Shown here piece after piece: positions 21,933 through 23,543 of a stretch of DNA of 23,543 bases (positions are counted from its first letter, which is position 1; every line of letters starts with the position of its first letter). Location of the stretch: positions 1 through 23,543 of the forward strand of contig CAYHAK010000023.1 in NCBI GenBank assembly GCA_964354625.1, in the 5' to 3' direction. A program made the position numbers and the translations under genes. The DNA is from DATKKK01 sp964354625 (GTDB taxonomy: Archaea; Thermoproteota; Bathyarchaeia; Bathyarchaeales; Bathycorpusculaceae). Below the pieces are notes generated by a model. The model had not been told where the DNA came from, searched no databases, and saw only the letters and a program-made list of their open reading frames with translations.

Positions 21933-21943
21933 GATTTATAAAT
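21933..21943 (-). promoter_or_regulatory. TATA box for the tiny winged-helix gene
   Basis: AATTTATAAAT on the minus strand is a near-ideal archaeal TATA box. Initiation about 26 bases away (near 21910) gives a leader of about 20 bases before the TTG at 21889 and argues against a start at 21916. Confidence 0.55.
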
Positions 21944-22031
21944 TCACTGTTATCTCCTACAGAATCCATCAAGACCTCAAAAGGCGCTTCCTTACTGCTT
22001 CAATGCTTGTCAAGCAAACTGCTCCACCGGC

Positions 22032-23121
22032 CTATGGCTTCCTGTGTGCTTCTTGGACTGCTCTGTCCATAATGTAGAAGAATGCAGGGAGCCAGTGCAG
22101 TAGGTAAAGCTTGATGTACTCGACGTGTGGATTGTACCTGTACTTGATTTCCACCTCGTCCACACTGAGCTTTGGCGTGTTCCGAGCAAAGTTCAATATA
22201 GCGACATTCTCGGGAGCTTCAACCGTTGACAACGTTTCCTTGATTATCGATCTCGGAGAGGTCTCAGGTTGCCCAAAAGGGCCATAGCCAGAGATCTCAC
22301 ACGTGATCGCAGGAACACCGGCCACTCCATACATCCAATCGCCCCACGTTCCATTTGCGATGTAAAGAAAGCAGGACTGCTCGTATCGTGTGCCCTGAGT
22401 CACGTCTGAAATGCCCTTCGAGATTTCGGCCAGCTTGAGAGAATCTGGAGGCGGTTGGCGTGTGCACGACCACGGGTAAAGCACCAACTCTGCCCGAATG
22501 AAAGCTCAACGCATACTTGAAATGATGCGCGAGCGTAAAGTCCCTTATCGCCACCGTTTCTGGCTCTGAGAAAGGCGCTTCGCCCGCGCCTGTCCACGCA
22601 TAATCATAGTTCCTGTTCAAGTCAACGCCCCGCGCATTAACCCTCTGCCGATTGTTCCTCTCAAACAGGTCGAAGCCGTCGACGTTCAAAGCCACCACCA
22701 CGTAGACATCACAGTTGTCAAGAAGATCTGCGATAGTTATGTCCGAGCCATAGTTTGTGGCAACGTAGACGACGAAGAATAGTGTCAGCTCGGAAGTGAT
22801 CTGTTCTCTGGCATGATGATAACCGTCGAAGAAGACTTCTGGTTTAGCAGATGTATCATTTTCATTGGTTAGGCGAACACAATATATCTCACGTCCTAAG
22901 AAGCTCTTACCGATCGAGAAGACATCAACGATATCTGGAAAGGTTCTGTTTAGCGCTAGCAGTATCGCCACTATTTGGGCGTATTTGTGGTACTGCCCCC
23001 AACTAGTGAGATTCTGGGCATCGCCTTTGTCGACTATGAGGATTGGCAGTAGACTAGGCATTGCACGCATACCTCCGCCCAGAAGCAGAATCGACAAGGC
23101 AATCGAAGCTGCTTTCAGCAC
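22032..23121 (-). pseudogene. Frameshifted secreted M14 zinc carboxypeptidase
   Basis: The gene reads as an M14 metallocarboxypeptidase split over two frames. The first part (GTG at 23121, GAGGAAAC upstream) has a hydrophobic signal-like N-terminus (about 1-25), the zinc motif HARE (103-106), DLNRNYDY with the substrate-binding Asn/Arg (169-170), and SFHSG with the third zinc histidine (208). At about 22491-22494 the frame breaks. The other frame continues with ELVLYPWS, GVAG and ITCEISGYG, which holds the catalytic Glu, and ends at 22032. Restoring two bases (a missing GC in a GGCGCA context) would join them as HSGAELVLYPW, as in intact relatives. All catalytic residues survive, so this is either very recent inactivation or a sequencing error. 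The product would be exported. Confidence 0.85.
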
Positions 23122-23152
23122 TTATGTTTCCTCTACTGGATCATGTGGTTCA

Positions 23153-23166
23153 GCCTAAAAATAAGC
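23153..23166 (-). promoter_or_regulatory. TATA candidate for the carboxypeptidase gene
   Basis: On the minus strand GGCTTATTTTTAGG lies 32-45 bases before the GTG at 23121, placing the transcript start just ahead of its GAGGAAAC motif. That the promoter looks intact supports recent or only apparent inactivation. Confidence 0.45.
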
Positions 23167-23250
23167 CTTGGCGCAGATTGTTTAAGAGATGAAGCTCCAT
23201 GGCAAGGCCTAGTATCTAGGCGGCCCATCTTGCCTTTGCAGAAAACGATC

Positions 23251-23514
23251 TCAAGGGTAACGCTGGCCATAGTGGCTCGTGAGGATGACCATGTCCAGAA
23301 GATTGATGACACCATCGTCATTGATGTCGCGATTGGGTGTATACCTAGGGTCACCTTTCCTGGCCATGTAGACACTCGTTAGCGTAACGGCGTCGAAAAC
23401 GTTGACCATGAAGTCGTCATTAACATCACCAGGAATCGAAACCGCCGCCCAAGCATCTTCAAGGATGTTATCGGTGACATCGTGTTCCCATGGAACAGGT
23501 GAAGCAAACGCGCG
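23251..23514 (-). CDS. 3' end of a secreted dockerin-type protein (frame interrupted upstream)
   Basis: These 87 residues form the C-terminus of a larger extracellular protein. A PVPWEHDVTDN...AWAAVSIPGDV stretch resembles the end of a beta-sandwich domain followed by a dockerin-like module. Two EF-hand-like calcium loops are seen: DVNDDFMVN (about 30-38, with Phe in the usual Gly position) and DINDDGVIN (about 63-71, canonical), each followed by a helix (DAVTLTSVYM, DMVILTSHYG). The stop is TGA at 23251-23253. Just inside the window edge the frame meets TAG at 23515-23517, with no start codon after it, so the upstream coding part must be in another frame or the gene is broken. The module may anchor or cluster surface proteins. 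Confidence 0.75.
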   Translation of the reverse strand, partial: RAFASPVPWEHDVTDNILEDAWAAVSIPGDVNDDFMVNVFDAVTLTSVYMARKGDPRYTPNRDINDDGVINLLDMVILTSHYGQRYP

Positions 23515-23543
23515 CTAGCGCTAGGCGGATTCCGAATCGGAAC

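Noticed and set aside
1..23543. CRISPR arrays, insertion sequences, prophage genes, tRNA or rRNA
   Set aside because: I found no regularly spaced repeats, transposase or integrase motifs, tRNA T-loop-like sequence in a cloverleaf context, or rRNA-like stretches.

Overview
The window is archaeal chromosomal DNA. Archaeal markers include a glycerol-1-phosphate dehydrogenase (makes the archaeal sn-glycerol-1-phosphate lipid backbone), a 20S proteasome beta subunit, a KH/beta-CASP termination nuclease (FttA/aCPSF1), an Lsm/Sm-like protein beside ribosomal protein eL37, a GTGA-overlapping mre11-rad50 pair, uS10, eL22, an MCT-1/Tma20-like PUA protein and archaeal SepF. Many genes start with GTG or TTG behind purine-rich Shine-Dalgarno motifs, and AT-rich TATA-like boxes sit where archaeal promoters are expected. 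SepF, eL22 and dockerin-type secreted proteins suggest a Bathyarchaeia-like or related TACK lineage. That placement is inference; there is no rRNA gene to test it.

Layout. 1-4049: a possible truncated minus-strand gene at the edge, then an ABC import operon (fused double permease, ATPase) translationally coupled to a DUF47/PhoU-like protein and followed by eL22. 4208-6081: a DMT/EamA transporter and a NIF3-like metalloprotein, divergent from a shared palindromic TATA box. 6124-9428: the mre11-rad50 operon on the minus strand, with several unusual active-site residues. 9572-11819: an AN1-zinc-finger/M50 site-2-protease fusion, a small winged-helix protein, uS10 and a HAD phosphatase. 11966-14090: an unrecognised 202-residue protein, the lsm-rpl37e pair, a divergent PUA-domain protein and SepF. 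14077-16648: the psmB-fttA operon. 16850-18544: G1P dehydrogenase and a CBS-pair protein. 18881-21038: FKBP-type prolyl isomerase and an MFS transporter. 21387-23543: a GIY-YIG protein, a tiny winged-helix protein, a frameshifted M14 carboxypeptidase and the 3' end of a dockerin-bearing secreted protein whose frame is also interrupted.

Most of the window is housekeeping: translation (eL22, uS10, eL37, PUA protein), RNA processing and termination (Lsm, FttA), protein turnover and folding (proteasome, FKBP, M50), DNA repair (Mre11-Rad50), division (SepF) and lipid synthesis (G1PDH). It is packed tightly, with three convergent gene pairs overlapping at their stops. I see no CRISPR array, insertion sequence, prophage, tRNA or rRNA, and no clearly new multi-gene system. 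The best leads are the divergent Mre11-Rad50 active sites, the AN1-M50 fusion, the PhoU-like protein coupled to an ABC importer, archaeal eL22, and two unexplained intergenic regions with inverted repeats.
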